From contig NZ_PVTG01000019.1 in assembly GCF_003002915.1 (NCBI RefSeq), forward strand, positions 54,545 to 118,544: DNA of 64,000 nt. Direction: 5' to 3'. Below, in pieces: positions 1-7,944 of the stretch; the first letter of the stretch is position 1; every line of letters begins with the position of its first letter. The DNA is from Geodermatophilus tzadiensis (GTDB lineage Bacteria > Actinomycetota > Actinomycetes > Mycobacteriales > Geodermatophilaceae). A program made the translations under genes and the position numbers. Below the pieces are notes generated by a model that worked only from the letters and a program-made list of their open reading frames with translations, was not told the DNA's origin and searched no databases.

Positions 1-169
1 CGCCGGCGGCCGCGACGGCACCGCCCAGGCCGTAGGACCCGGTCTCGGAGGCCACGAGCAGCACGCAGCCCAGACCGACCATCGACAGCGGCAGCCGGCC
101 GATGAAGGCGGCGAGCACCATGGGCAGCGCGTGCGGCGTGCGCAGCACGTGCAGGTACGGATTGGGCAC
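1..169 (-). CDS. MFS-type permease, N-terminal fragment cut by the window edge
   Basis: The reverse strand is open from a GTG at 169 to the window edge, giving about 56 residues. They begin VPNPYLHVLRTPHALPMVLA and continue as one hydrophobic helix with a positively charged start, then a short loop and a second hydrophobic stretch. The pattern ..AAFIGRLPLSMVGLG.. resembles the first helix of major facilitator exporters, where G-R-L-P commonly follows the opening helix. The rest of the gene lies outside, so substrate and full family cannot be judged. No other in-frame ATG or GTG is available upstream, which fixes the start reasonably well. Confidence 0.6.
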   Translation of the reverse strand, partial: MPNPYLHVLRTPHALPMVLAAFIGRLPLSMVGLGCVLLVASETGSYGLGGAVAAAG

Positions 170-273
170 CGGGGTGGGACCTGTCGTCAGGGGGACGCGG
201 GTTCGTCCGCCACGCTAACCGACGTCCGCGCGCTCAGCAGTTGAACCGCTCCGTTCCGTGCCGGGACGGCAGC

Positions 274-311
274 GGGCCCCGCCCCGGACGACGCTGTCCG
301 GTGCGGGGCCC
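274..311. terminator. GC-rich hairpin, likely pckG terminator
   Basis: A 16-bp stem (274-289 pairing with 296-311, one mismatch) closes a 6-nt loop. It lies about 77-114 nt beyond the pckG stop codon at 388 and before the start of the leftmost gene. No U-tract follows, as is usual in high-GC actinobacteria. The flanking spans 170-273 and 312-387 show no gene. Confidence 0.55.
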
Positions 312-387
312 TGGACCCGCGCGGGCGGCCCTCCTGCAGGGTCCCGCCCCGAGCGTCAGCGAGGGGTGGGGGGCAGGAGGGTCCTTC

Positions 388-2202
388 TCACGCCAGCCGG
401 CTCTTGAGGATCTCCAGCTCGTCCCACATGGTGCTGGGCAGCTTGTCCCCGAACTTCTCGAACCACTCGGTGATCTGCGGGATCTCCTCGCGCCACTCGT
501 CCCGGTCGACGGCGAGCGCCTTGCGGACCTGGTCCTCGGTCATGTCCAGGCCCGAGACGTCGAGCGAGTCCGCCGTCGGGACGTGGCCCACCGCGGTCTC
601 CTCGGCCGCGGCGGTGCCCTCGAGGCGCTCGACGACCCACTTGAGCACCCGGCTGTTCTCGCCGAAGCCCGGCCACAGGAAGCCGCCGTCCTCGTCGCGG
701 CGGAACCAGTTCACGTAGAAGATCCGCGGCAGCTTGGTCGAGTCGTGCATCTTGCCGGTCTCGACCCAGTGGCCGAAGTAGTCGCCCGCGTTGTAGCCGA
801 TGAACGGCAGCATCGCGAAGGGGTCGCGGCGGACGACGCCGACCGCGCCGGTGGCCGCCGCCGTCGTCTCCGAGGACAGCGTGGCGCCCATGAACACGCC
901 GTGGTTCCAGTCGCGGGCCTCGGTGACCAGCGGGATCGTCGTCTTGCGGCGGCCGCCGAAGAGGATCGCCGAGATCGGCACGCCCTTCGGGTCGGTGTAC
1001 TCCGGCGCCAGGATCGGGCACTGGGTGATCGGGGTGCAGAACCGCGAGTTCGGGTGCGACGAGGGCTCGTCGGAGTCCGGCGTCCAGTCCTGCTTCTTCC
1101 AGCTGGTGAGGTGCGCCGGCGGCTCCTCGGTCATGCCCTCCCACCAGACGTCGCCGTCGTCGGTGAGGGCGACGTTGGTGAACACCGAGTTGCCGTTGTC
1201 GATGGTGCGCATCGCGTTGGGGTTGGTGTCCCAGCCGGTGCCCGGGGCGACGCCGAACAGCCCGTACTCGGGGTTGATGGCGTAGAGCCGGCCGTCCTCA
1301 CCGAACCGCATCCAGGCGATGTCGTCGCCGATGGTCTCGACCTTCCACCCGGGGATGGTGGGCTCGAGCATCGCCAGGTTGGTCTTGCCGCAGGCGCTGG
1401 GGAAGGCCCCGGCGACGTAGTAGGTCTTCTGCTGCGGGCTGGTCAGCTTGAGGATCAGCATGTGCTCGGCGAGCCAGCCCTCGTCGCGGGCCATCGCCGA
1501 GGCGATCCGCAGCGAGTAGCACTTCTTGCCCAGCAGGGCGTTGCCGCCGTAGCCCGAGCCGTAGGACCAGATGGCCCGCTCCTCGGGGAAGTGCACGATG
1601 TACTTGGTCTGGCTGCAGGGCCAGGGGACGTCCTCCTGGCCCTCCTCCAGCGGGGCGCCCAGGGAGTGCATGGCCGGCACGAACGGCCGGTCGGTGCCCA
1701 TCGCCTCGAGGATGCGGCTGCCGATGCGGGCCATGACGCGCATCGAGACGACGACGTACTCCGAGTCGGTGAGCTCGACGCCGAACATCGGGTTCTCGGC
1801 CTCGACCGGGCCCATGCAGAACGGGATGACGTACATCGTCCGGCCGCGCATCGAGCCGCGGTACAGCTCGGTCATGACCGCCTTCATCTCGTCGGGGGCC
1901 ATCCAGTTGTTGGTGGGCCCCGCGTCGGCCTCGTCGACCGAGCAGATGAACGTGCGGTCCTCGACGCGCGCGACGTCGCTGGGGTCGGAGGCGCACCAGA
2001 AGGAGTTGGGCTTCTTCGCCAGGCGGGTGAAGGTGCCGGCGTCGACCAGCTGCTGGGTCAGCCGCTCCCACTCCTCGTCGGTGCCGTCCACCCACACCAC
2101 CCGGTCCGGCTGCGTCAGCTCCGCCATCTCACGCACCCACGCCAGCAGCCGGGCGTGGGTGGTGGGGGCGTTGTCGAGACCGGGGGTGGCCACGGAAGTC
2201 AC
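388..2202 (-). CDS. pckG: Phosphoenolpyruvate carboxykinase, GTP-dependent
   Basis: This cytosolic enzyme converts oxaloacetate and GTP to phosphoenolpyruvate, CO2 and GDP, the first committed step of gluconeogenesis. At 604 residues it has the usual length of the GTP class. Visible landmarks are the kinase-1 loop [11 protein letters not shown] at residues 267-277 with the class-typical reactive Cys271, the nucleotide/PEP loop [13 protein letters not shown] near 216-228, and the metal-binding segment GDDIAWM at 292-298. The ATP class lacks this arrangement. It starts at GTG 2202 and is transcribed alone, divergently from the flavin oxidoreductase at 2421. A possible operator lies in the shared promoter region. 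Confidence 0.97.
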   Translation of the reverse strand: MTSVATPGLDNAPTTHARLLAWVREMAELTQPDRVVWVDGTDEEWERLTQQLVDAGTFTRLAKKPNSFWCASDPSDVARVEDRTFICSVDEADAGPTNNWMAPDEMKAVMTELYRGSMRGRTMYVIPFCMGPVEAENPMFGVELTDSEYVVVSMRVMARIGSRILEAMGTDRPFVPAMHSLGAPLEEGQEDVPWPCSQTKYIVHFPEERAIWSYGSGYGGNALLGKKCYSLRIASAMARDEGWLAEHMLILKLTSPQQKTYYVAGAFPSACGKTNLAMLEPTIPGWKVETIGDDIAWMRFGEDGRLYAINPEYGLFGVAPGTGWDTNPNAMRTIDNGNSVFTNVALTDDGDVWWEGMTEEPPAHLTSWKKQDWTPDSDEPSSHPNSRFCTPITQCPILAPEYTDPKGVPISAILFGGRRKTTIPLVTEARDWNHGVFMGATLSSETTAAATGAVGVVRRDPFAMLPFIGYNAGDYFGHWVETGKMHDSTKLPRIFYVNWFRRDEDGGFLWPGFGENSRVLKWVVERLEGTAAAEETAVGHVPTADSLDVSGLDMTEDQVRKALAVDRDEWREEIPQITEWFEKFGDKLPSTMWDELEILKSRLA

Positions 2203-2327
2203 GGCGTCTCCATCCTCTGGGGCACGCCGGGTGCGGACGACACCGGCGCCGGGGGCGTGCTCTGTCCCGACGGCGGAGGGTTCCCGCCGTCCGGGTCGGG
2301 TCAGCGTACAAGCGGGGACACCCGCCT

Positions 2328-2347
2328 GTAACGGTGAGAGACGTTAC
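2328..2347. promoter_or_regulatory. Inverted repeat in the pckG / OYE divergent promoter
   Basis: GTAACG at 2328-2333 and CGTTAC at 2342-2347 form a perfect 6-bp inverted repeat with an 8-bp spacer. It sits in the 218-bp region between divergently transcribed pckG and the Old Yellow Enzyme gene. The geometry suits a dimeric repressor, but no regulator can be named from it. Arms this short could be chance in a GC-rich sequence. Confidence 0.3.
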
Positions 2348-2420
2348 GTCCTAGACGTCTTGCCACGCCCGTCGTCGTTCCCCGGAAGACGCCTGGCCGG
2401 CGCGGTGTTGGGCCCCTGAC

Positions 2421-3596
2421 GTGACCGGTTCCACACCCGAGACGCCCGCCCTGCTGACCCCGCTGACCGTGCGCGGGGTGACCCTGCCCAACCGGTTGGT
2501 GGTCGCCCCGATGTGCCAGTACTCCGTCTCCGACGGACTGGTCGGCGACTACCACCTGGTGCACCTGGGCCGCTTCGCCCTCGGCGGCTTCGGCCTGGTC
2601 CTGGTCGAGGCGACGGCCGTGACGCCGCAGGGCCGGATCAGCCACGGCGACGTCGGCCTGTGGTCCGACGGGCACGTGCCCGGCCTGGCCCGGGTGGCCG
2701 ACTTCCTGCGTGCCCACGGCGCGGTCGCGGGCATCCAGCTGGCCCACGCCGGCGCCAAGGCCAGCAGCCAGCGGCCGTGGGAGGGCGGCGCGGCGGTGAC
2801 CGCGGGGAACGCCCGGCCCGGCGAGCAGCCCTGGCCCACGGTCTCGGCCAGCGCGGTGCCGGCCGGGCCCGGCTGGCCCGTGCCGCACGAGCTGACCGTC
2901 GCCGAGCTCGGCGAGGTCCGCGACGCCTTCGTCGCCGCGACCCGGCGGGCGCTGGCCGCCGGCTTCGACGTGGTCGAGGTGCACGCCGCGCACGGCTACC
3001 TCCTGCACCAGTTCCTCTCGCCGCTGTCCAACCGGCGCACCGACGGCTACGGCGGCTCGCGGGAGGCGCGCATGCGCTTCCCCCTCGAGGTGGTGGCGGC
3101 CGTGCGCGCCGAGTGGCCCGAGGACCGGCCGCTGTTCGTGCGGGTCTCGGCCGTCGACGGCTCCGACGGCGGGATCACGCTCGAGGACACCGTGGCCCTG
3201 GCCGCCGAGCTGCGCGCCCGCGGGGTCGACGTCGTCGACGTCTCCGGCGGCGGCCTCGGCGGCTGGCAGCACCCGCTGGGCTACGGCTACCAGGTGCCCT
3301 TCGCCGCCCGGCTCCGCGCCGGGGCGGACGTCGCGACGATGGCGGTCGGGCTGATCGTCGACCCGCGCCAGGCCGAGGCCGTCGTCGCCGGGGGCCTGGC
3401 CGACCTGGTGGCGGTGGCCCGGGAGGCGCAGGACGACCCGAACTTCGCCGTCCACGCGGCCCGGGAGCTCACCGGCCGCTACGACGCCTACCCGGTGCAG
3501 GCCGGGCCGCGGCTGGGCCGGCGGGGGGAGTTCCTCGGCACCCTGGGCCCGTGGACGGGGCCCGGGCCGGTGCAGGTCGCCGAGCGCGCCCGGTGA
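2421..3596 (+). CDS. NADH:flavin oxidoreductase, Old Yellow Enzyme family (YqjM-like)
   Basis: This is an FMN-dependent ene-reductase of TIM-barrel fold that reduces activated C=C bonds using NAD(P)H. The 391-residue product shows the N-terminal NRLVVAPMCQYS segment (23-34) with the cysteine that YqjM-type enzymes use to tune FMN. It also has the substrate-binding motif HAAHGYLLHQFLSP (187-200) and the downstream SNRRTDGYGGS loop. The start is GTG 2421, and the stop overlaps the next gene by 4 bp. The natural substrate cannot be inferred. Detoxification of electrophilic enones is the common assumption for this clade. Confidence 0.93.
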   Translation: MTGSTPETPALLTPLTVRGVTLPNRLVVAPMCQYSVSDGLVGDYHLVHLGRFALGGFGLVLVEATAVTPQGRISHGDVGLWSDGHVPGLARVADFLRAHGAVAGIQLAHAGAKASSQRPWEGGAAVTAGNARPGEQPWPTVSASAVPAGPGWPVPHELTVAELGEVRDAFVAATRRALAAGFDVVEVHAAHGYLLHQFLSPLSNRRTDGYGGSREARMRFPLEVVAAVRAEWPEDRPLFVRVSAVDGSDGGITLEDTVALAAELRARGVDVVDVSGGGLGGWQHPLGYGYQVPFAARLRAGADVATMAVGLIVDPRQAEAVVAGGLADLVAVAREAQDDPNFAVHAARELTGRYDAYPVQAGPRLGRRGEFLGTLGPWTGPGPVQVAERAR

Positions 3597-4015
3597 CCCG
3601 CCGCCGGGGGCTCCTCGCCGTCGCCGCCGTGCAGCTCGCCGCCGGCCTGACCGGGCAGGTGCTGTCGGTGCGGCGGCGGCGGGCCTTCGACACGCCGCTG
3701 CTGGCCGGCGACCCGGCGCGGGTGGGCCGCGACGCGTGGTGGGCCGGGACGGCGCTCGGCCCGCCGGCGTGGACCCTCGCCGTCTCCGCGGGGGCGCTGG
3801 CCCGGCTGGCCGCGCGCCCGGACCCGCGCGCCGCCGCCGTTCTCGGGTGGGGAGGCGCCGCCCTGGTGCCCGGCTACCTGCAGGAGCGGCTGGTGCGGCA
3901 GCGGCTGGCCTCCCCCGCCGACGCACCGGCGGAGGCCGCGGTCGCCGCCGTGGGGCTGGCGGCCGCGGCGGCGATGGCGGTGCTGGGCGCTCAGGCCTCC
4001 GGCGCGCGGCCGTAG
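3593..4015 (+). CDS. Small multi-helix membrane protein of unknown function
   Basis: The 140-residue product starts at GTG 3593 inside the stop of the Old Yellow Enzyme gene (GTGA overlap), so it is probably co-translated. After a basic start (VTRRRG) there are about four hydrophobic alanine/leucine-rich segments: near 6-22, 45-65, 75-95 and 112-132. The R-x-L-V-R-Q-R linker between helices three and four suggests a cytoplasmic loop. No family is recognised. Its end overlaps the convergent SRPBCC gene by 25 bp. Confidence 0.7.
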   Translation: MTRRRGLLAVAAVQLAAGLTGQVLSVRRRRAFDTPLLAGDPARVGRDAWWAGTALGPPAWTLAVSAGALARLAARPDPRAAAVLGWGGAALVPGYLQERLVRQRLASPADAPAEAAVAAVGLAAAAAMAVLGAQASGARP

Positions 4016-4524
4016 TCCGGGCCGGTCGCGGCGAGGAAGGCGTCCCATTCGGCGGGGGGCGGTCGCCCGCCGACCTCGGCGTCGAACTTGTCGAGGTACC
4101 AGTGCCAGCCGAGGGCGAAGTCGGAGACGTCGGTGCCGGCTGGGAACACCTGGACGAAGTGCAGGGTGGTGCGGCCGCTCTCCACGGTGAGGTCCAGCTC
4201 GACCCGCCAGGCCTCCGCCCCGGCCTGCACCCACTCGACGACCAGCCGGCACGGCGGGTCGCACTCGACGATCGTCACCTCCTCGCTCGCCGGCTCGGAC
4301 TCGTGGGTCATGGTGAACGAGCCGCGGCCGCCGGGGGCCCGCTCGCCCTCGTAGGTGCCGATCCAGCGGGGCAGCCGGTCGGGTCCGGTGAGCGCGGCCC
4401 AGACCTCGTCGGGACCGTCGGGCCAGGAGCGGCGGAACTCCAGGCGCTGCCGGCCGTCGGGGAGCGTGCTGACGGCGCCGCGGCGGTCGGTCGGGGCCGC
4501 GGCGGGGGTCTGCTGGTCGGTCAC
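3991..4524 (-). CDS. SRPBCC / AHSA1-like domain protein
   Basis: The 177-residue protein has a START-like helix-grip fold of the activator-of-Hsp90 (AHSA1) kind. Evidence is the opening LEFRRSWPDGPDEVWAALT segment, the W-I-G-T-Y loop, the central strand block ending RLVVEWV, and the C-terminal GWHWYLDKF helix. The GTG start at 4524 overlaps the stop of the upstream ArsR gene (GTGA) and was preferred over longer readings because it begins just ahead of the domain. In actinobacteria such proteins commonly pair with ArsR regulators; the ligand is unknown. Together they form a two-gene operon. Confidence 0.8.
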   Translation of the reverse strand: MTDQQTPAAAPTDRRGAVSTLPDGRQRLEFRRSWPDGPDEVWAALTGPDRLPRWIGTYEGERAPGGRGSFTMTHESEPASEEVTIVECDPPCRLVVEWVQAGAEAWRVELDLTVESGRTTLHFVQVFPAGTDVSDFALGWHWYLDKFDAEVGGRPPPAEWDAFLAATGPDYGRAPEA

Positions 4525-4862
4525 GGGGCGTCTCCGTCCGTCGGGGGGTGCACCCGGGCCCGGCGGCCGCGGGCGATCTCGGTGTCCAGCGCGTCGAGCC
4601 GCTGCGCCCACAGGTCGCGGTAGGGCTCGAGCCACTCGTCGAGCTCCCGCAGCGGCCGCGGGTCGAGCGCGTAGAGCCGCCGGCGTCCCTCCACCCGGCT
4701 GCGGACCAGTCCGGCCTCGCGCAGCACGCGCAGGTGCCGGCTGACCGCCGGGCGGCTCACCGGGAACCGGCCGGCGAGCTCACCGGCGGCGAGCTCGCCC
4801 TGCGCCAGCAGGCCGAGCAGCTCCCGGCGGGTCGGGTCGGCGAGGGCCGCGAGCGCCTCCAC
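4521..4862 (-). CDS. ArsR-family winged-helix repressor
   Basis: This 113-residue regulator is almost entirely a winged helix: LAALADPTRRELLGLLAQGE opens the domain, RPAVSRHLRVLREAGLV is the recognition helix, and SRVEGRRRLYALD is the wing. It lacks the CxC metal motif of classical ArsR, so it probably senses something other than arsenite. The start is GTG 4862. No Shine-Dalgarno precedes it, and a perfect palindrome begins 4 bp upstream, so the message is probably leaderless and the protein self-repressing. The SRPBCC gene follows with a 4-bp overlap. Confidence 0.9.
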   Translation of the reverse strand: MEALAALADPTRRELLGLLAQGELAAGELAGRFPVSRPAVSRHLRVLREAGLVRSRVEGRRRLYALDPRPLRELDEWLEPYRDLWAQRLDALDTEIARGRRARVHPPTDGDAP

Positions 4863-4866
4863 GGTG

Positions 4867-4892
4867 CATGCGTAACACGCCGGTTACGCATG
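4867..4892. promoter_or_regulatory. Perfect operator palindrome of the ArsR/SRPBCC operon
   Basis: CATGCGTAAC (4867-4876) and GTTACGCATG (4883-4892) are perfect 10-bp inverted arms around a 6-bp spacer. The site ends 4 bp before the GTG start of the ArsR gene, so a bound dimer would cover the promoter and transcription start. Autoregulation by that ArsR protein is the natural reading. Confidence 0.75.
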
Positions 4893-4935
4893 GGCCAGCG
4901 GTTCGCCGCCGGTCGGGGCGGGCACCGGGGAGCGC

Positions 4936-5178
4936 ATGACCGTCACCGACCCCGACGTCCCCGACCCGCTCAACGACCCCCGGACGACGCAGGCCGACCC
5001 CGGCGCCTACGGCGAGGGCGCCGACCTGGCCTCGGCCGGCGACGACCCGGCGTCCACCGGCGAGGACGAGCTGGCCGCCGACGACGCGGAGACCACGGCC
5101 GGGCAGACCCTCGCCGACGACGCCGGCGGCGGGGACGTCACCGGCGGGGCGTTCCCGGAGGTCCCGGACGGGCGGTGA
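4936..5178 (+). CDS. Small acidic protein of unknown function
   Basis: The 80-residue, strongly acidic and low-complexity product (rich in Asp, Ala and Gly; no Cys; few hydrophobics) is predicted to be disordered. It begins MTVTDPDVPDPLNDPRTTQ and starts at ATG 4936, 73 bp from the divergent ArsR gene. A purine-rich GGGGAGCG lies just upstream of the start. Acidic proteins of this kind are common near stress genes in desiccation-tolerant actinobacteria, but no family is recognised and function is unknown. Confidence 0.6.
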   Translation: MTVTDPDVPDPLNDPRTTQADPGAYGEGADLASAGDDPASTGEDELAADDAETTAGQTLADDAGGGDVTGGAFPEVPDGR

Positions 5179-5253
5179 CGAACCGGTCCGGTTTCGGACG
5201 GCGGTCGCGGGGAACCTGCTGGTTCGCCCACCCCCGACGACCAGGAGGTACCC

Positions 5254-5496
5254 ATGGCCACCGGTGAGACCGGCTTCGAGGACGTCACCTACGACCTCAT
5301 CTCCGTGCAGTACCACTCGCTGAAGGCAGGGCACGACTACGGCCAGTACGTGCGGGACGCCGAGAACGCGGGCCTCGACGACATCGCCGCCTTCTTCCGC
5401 GAGGTGATGGAGCAGGACTCCGCGCGCGCCCGCCGCTGCCACGAGTTCCTGCGGACCCTCTCCGGCACCGAGCAGGGCGGCCCCGCCACCCAGTAG
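5254..5496 (+). CDS. Small helical protein, ferritin-like helix pair, unknown function
   Basis: The 80-residue protein is preceded by a strong ribosome site (AGGAGG) 6-7 nt before ATG 5254. It consists of two amphipathic helices, ISVQYHSLKAGHDYGQYVRDAEN and DDIAAFFREVMEQDSARARRCHEFL in part. The His, Glu and Asp spacing recalls half of a ferritin-like bundle. Similar short proteins recur in actinobacteria without assigned function. A strong bidirectional terminator follows about 80 nt downstream. Metal binding is possible but not shown. Confidence 0.7.
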   Translation: MATGETGFEDVTYDLISVQYHSLKAGHDYGQYVRDAENAGLDDIAAFFREVMEQDSARARRCHEFLRTLSGTEQGGPATQ

Positions 5497-5573
5497 AGAG
5501 GACCACCCTTCCCCCCACGCCTCGCACGCTCGGCGCGGGCCCTTGAAGGGTGACCGTTCCAGCACGTCGCCAG

Positions 5574-5602
5574 GGGCCCCCACCCGTTCCGGGTGGGGGC
5601 CC
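5574..5602. terminator. Strong bidirectional terminator hairpin
   Basis: A perfect 13-bp GC stem (5574-5586 with 5590-5602) has a 3-nt TTC loop. It stands between the convergent genes ending at 5496 and 5657, so it can serve both strands. Confidence 0.85.
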
Positions 5603-5605
5603 TCT

Positions 5606-5665
5606 GGTGTCTCGGACGCCGGTGTCTCGGGCGCTGGTGTCTCGGGCGCCGGTGTCTCAGGCGCT
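5606..5665. repeat. 15-bp tandem repeat, four copies
   Basis: Four head-to-tail 15-bp units (consensus GGTGTCTCGGGCGCY) start 3 bp after the terminator. They run into the 3' end of the FrnE-like gene, whose stop codon and last two codons lie in the fourth unit. The units differ at one to three positions. Slipped-strand expansion at a gene end is the likely origin. Confidence 0.85.
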
Positions 5666-6310
5666 GGGGACCGGGTCGCGCTCGGCCCAGGCGCGCTCGA
5701 GCAGCTGGAGCAGCAGGTCGGCGGGCTGGGCGCCCGCGGCGCCGTAGCGGCGGTCGACGACGAAGAACGGGACGCCGGTGGCGCCGAGCGCCTGCGCGGT
5801 GCGGGCGTCGTCGAGGACGGCGGCGCGGTACCGGTGGTCGGCCAGCGCCGCGCGCACCTCGGCCTCGTCCAGGCCGACCTCGACGGCCAGCGGCACCAGC
5901 GCGTCGACGTCGAACACCGGGCGGGACTCCTCGAAGTACGCGTGCAACAGCCGCTCCTCCACCGCGCCCTGCAGGCCGTGCTCGGCGGCCAGGTGGACGA
6001 GCTCGTGTGCGAGCAGGGTGTTGCCGCTGACGCCGTCCGCGAGGGAGTACCGCAGGCCCTCGCCGGCGGCGGTCTCCTCCACGTGCCGCATCATCGCCCG
6101 CATCTCCTCGACCGGGCGCCCGTACTTCGCGGCCAGCGCCGGCAGCGTCGGGTGCGTCTCGCCCTCCGGGATCGACGGGTCGAGCTGGTAGGACCGCCAG
6201 ACCACCTCGACCCGGTCGCGGTGCGGGAACCGCTCGAGCGCGGTCTCCAGCCGGCGCTTGCCGATGTAGCACCACGGACAGACGACGTCGGACCAGACCT
6301 CGATGCGCAC
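5657..6310 (-). CDS. DsbA-family oxidoreductase, FrnE-like
   Basis: This is a 217-residue thioredoxin-fold protein with an inserted helical domain. The active-site motif CPWC is at residues 11-14 in SDVVCPWCYIGKRRLE, and the cis-proline loop is ATGVPFFVVDRRYG near 180. This is the FrnE / 2-hydroxychromene-2-carboxylate-isomerase-like group of cytoplasmic disulfide oxidoreductases, linked to oxidative-stress resistance. The GTG start at 6310 is chosen because the first beta strand begins at once. It lies 8 bp from the stop of the upstream CDF gene, so the two are probably co-transcribed. The final codons are built from a 15-bp tandem repeat. Confidence 0.88.
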   Translation of the reverse strand: MRIEVWSDVVCPWCYIGKRRLETALERFPHRDRVEVVWRSYQLDPSIPEGETHPTLPALAAKYGRPVEEMRAMMRHVEETAAGEGLRYSLADGVSGNTLLAHELVHLAAEHGLQGAVEERLLHAYFEESRPVFDVDALVPLAVEVGLDEAEVRAALADHRYRAAVLDDARTAQALGATGVPFFVVDRRYGAAGAQPADLLLQLLERAWAERDPVPSA

Positions 6311-6318
6311 GGAACGGC

Positions 6319-7344
6319 TCAACCCCGGTCCGGTCGGCGTTCTTCCGGCCGGTGCACCTCGGCGCGGGCCCGGCCGTCTCCCGGCGTCGGGTCGAGGAAC
6401 ACGTAGCGGACGCCGCTGTGCCGCGCCACCAGCCGCCGCTCGGCCTCGTCGGAGGCGCGCTCGACATCGGCGACCGTCGCGTCGTCGGCGAAGTCGACCT
6501 TGGCCGAGACGATGAGCTGGCCCGGGCCGATGACCGAGGTCAGGAGCACCGGGACGTCGACGACCTGGTCGAGCGCGGTGATCTCGGCGCGCAGCTGGTC
6601 CTCGACGGCCCGCGGCACCGACCGGCCGATGAGCAGGGAGACGTTGGCGCGGGCCAGGGCGCCGGCGACGAACAGCAGCAGGACGCCGATGAGGACGGCC
6701 GCCAGGCCGTCCCACACCGGGTCGCCGGTCACCTGCTCGAGGAACAGGCCCAGGGCGGCGAGCACCAGGCCGACCAGGGCGGCGCTGTCCTCGAAGGTCA
6801 CCGCCTTGACCGTGGTGTCGGTGGTCTCGGCGAGGTAGCGACGCCACGTCGTCCCCCATCGGCGGGCCGAGCCGCGCACCTGCCGCACGGCCTTGAGCCA
6901 GGACGCGCCCTCGAGGAGGAAGGAGACGCCGAGGACGACGTAGGCGATGAGCGGGTCGCCCTGCTCCTCGCCCTCGATGATCGTCTGGACGCCCTGGTAG
7001 AAGGAGAAGCCGGCGCCGAGGGTGAAGGTGGCCAGGCAGGCCAACAGCGCCCAGAAGTAGGTCTCCCGCCCGTAGCCGACCGGGTGGCGGGCGTCCGGTT
7101 CACGGGTGCCGCGCTTGAGCGCGACGAACAGCAGCACCTCGGTGATCGTGTCGGCCAGCGAGTGCGCCGCCTCGGACAGCATCGCCGAGGAGTGGCTGAC
7201 CAGCCCGCCGACGAGCTTGGCGATCGCGATGCCGAGGTTGGCCAGCCCGGCGACGACGACGGTGCCGGTGGACTCACCGCCCGACTCGCCGGCGCCCGCC
7301 TCCTCGGTCAGCGCGTGCGTGCGGGTGGGCACCGGCTCGGTCAT
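6319..7344 (-). CDS. Cation diffusion facilitator (CDF) metal exporter
   Basis: The 341-residue inner-membrane protein probably exports a divalent metal against protons. Helix two carries SHSSAMLSEAAHSLADTITE, which keeps the SxxxH...HxxxD metal-site spacing with Glu in place of the usual first Asp. DTTVKAVTFEDSAALVG in helix five supplies the second half-site. After the sixth helix comes a cytoplasmic domain (about 225-320) with the DVPVLLTSVIGPGQLIVSAKV pattern. The ATG start is at 7344. It is transcribed with the FrnE-like gene, so metal and redox defence may be linked. Metal specificity is not predictable. Confidence 0.92.
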   Translation of the reverse strand: MTEPVPTRTHALTEEAGAGESGGESTGTVVVAGLANLGIAIAKLVGGLVSHSSAMLSEAAHSLADTITEVLLFVALKRGTREPDARHPVGYGRETYFWALLACLATFTLGAGFSFYQGVQTIIEGEEQGDPLIAYVVLGVSFLLEGASWLKAVRQVRGSARRWGTTWRRYLAETTDTTVKAVTFEDSAALVGLVLAALGLFLEQVTGDPVWDGLAAVLIGVLLLFVAGALARANVSLLIGRSVPRAVEDQLRAEITALDQVVDVPVLLTSVIGPGQLIVSAKVDFADDATVADVERASDEAERRLVARHSGVRYVFLDPTPGDGRARAEVHRPEERRPDRG

Positions 7345-7395
7345 GGCCGCACCCGTGCCCAGCGGTTGCCCGGCACAACCACCGGGACCCGCGAT

Positions 7396-7475
7396 GATCA
7401 GGTGACCTGATCCCCGGGCGTCCTACCCGACGTCCCACGGTCGGGTAGGACGCTGCACGATCAGGTCACCTGATC
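7396..7475. repeat. 80-bp nested palindromic element, copy 1
   Basis: The ends are exact inverted 17-mers: GATCAGGTGACCTGATC (7396-7412) and its complement-mate (7459-7475). Inside is a 12-bp hairpin (7420-7431 with 7440-7451, extendable by 2 bp) with an 8-nt loop. An element of the same length and plan lies at 58428-58507. This copy starts 17 bp beyond the FKBP stop codon and ends 51 bp before the CDF start, so it could act as a terminator or as a dispersed non-coding repeat. Confidence 0.9.
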
Positions 7476-7492
7476 ATCACCGCACCCGCGGG

Positions 7493-7870
7493 TCAGCGGA
7501 CGCCGACGAGGTCCACCACGAAGACGAGGGTGGCGCCGGGCTTGATGACGCCGCCGGCACCGCGGTCGCCGTAGGCCTTGTGCGCGGGGATGGTCAGCCG
7601 CCGGCGGCCGCCGACCCGCATCCCCTGGATGCCCTCGTCCCAGCCCTGGATGACCATGCCGACGCCGAGGCGGAACTCCAGCGGGTCGCCGCGGTCCCAG
7701 GAGGCGTCGAACTGCTCGCCGCCGTCGTGGGTGACGCCGACGTAGTGGGCGCTGACCAGGTCGCCGGCCTTCGCCTCCTGGCCCTCGCCGACGGTGATGT
7801 CCTCGATCACCAGGTCGGCGGGCGCGGGGCCGGTCGGCGGCTCGACGTCGGGGCGGGTGGGCTGGGACAT
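7493..7870 (-). CDS. FKBP-type peptidyl-prolyl isomerase
   Basis: This 125-residue single-domain FKBP catalyses cis-trans isomerisation of X-Pro bonds. The domain starts with DITVGEGQEAKAGDLVSAHYVGV. The binding-site residues are visible in FDASWDRGDPLEFRLG, VIQGWDEGIQGM and the closing AYGDRG..IKPGATLVFVVDL. No signal peptide is present, so it acts in the cytoplasm. The ATG start at 7870 follows a GAGGAGAACCG ribosome site. The palindromic element lies just past the stop. Confidence 0.94.
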   Translation of the reverse strand: MSQPTRPDVEPPTGPAPADLVIEDITVGEGQEAKAGDLVSAHYVGVTHDGGEQFDASWDRGDPLEFRLGVGMVIQGWDEGIQGMRVGGRRRLTIPAHKAYGDRGAGGVIKPGATLVFVVDLVGVR

Positions 7871-7944
7871 CGGTTCTCCTCGGGTCGGTGCCGGGTGGCC
7901 TGCGACGGGTCCCGCCCATCCAAACAGCGCCCGGGCCGGGTCGC

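Noticed and set aside
241..2331. Long open frame antisense to pckG
   Set aside because: It mirrors the codon pattern of the real gene; its product is Arg/Gly/Val-rich with no domain. Typical of GC-rich antisense frames.
7396..7475. Element considered as an insertion sequence or MITE
   Set aside because: No transposase is near and no clear target-site duplication flanks either copy; a non-autonomous origin cannot be excluded.
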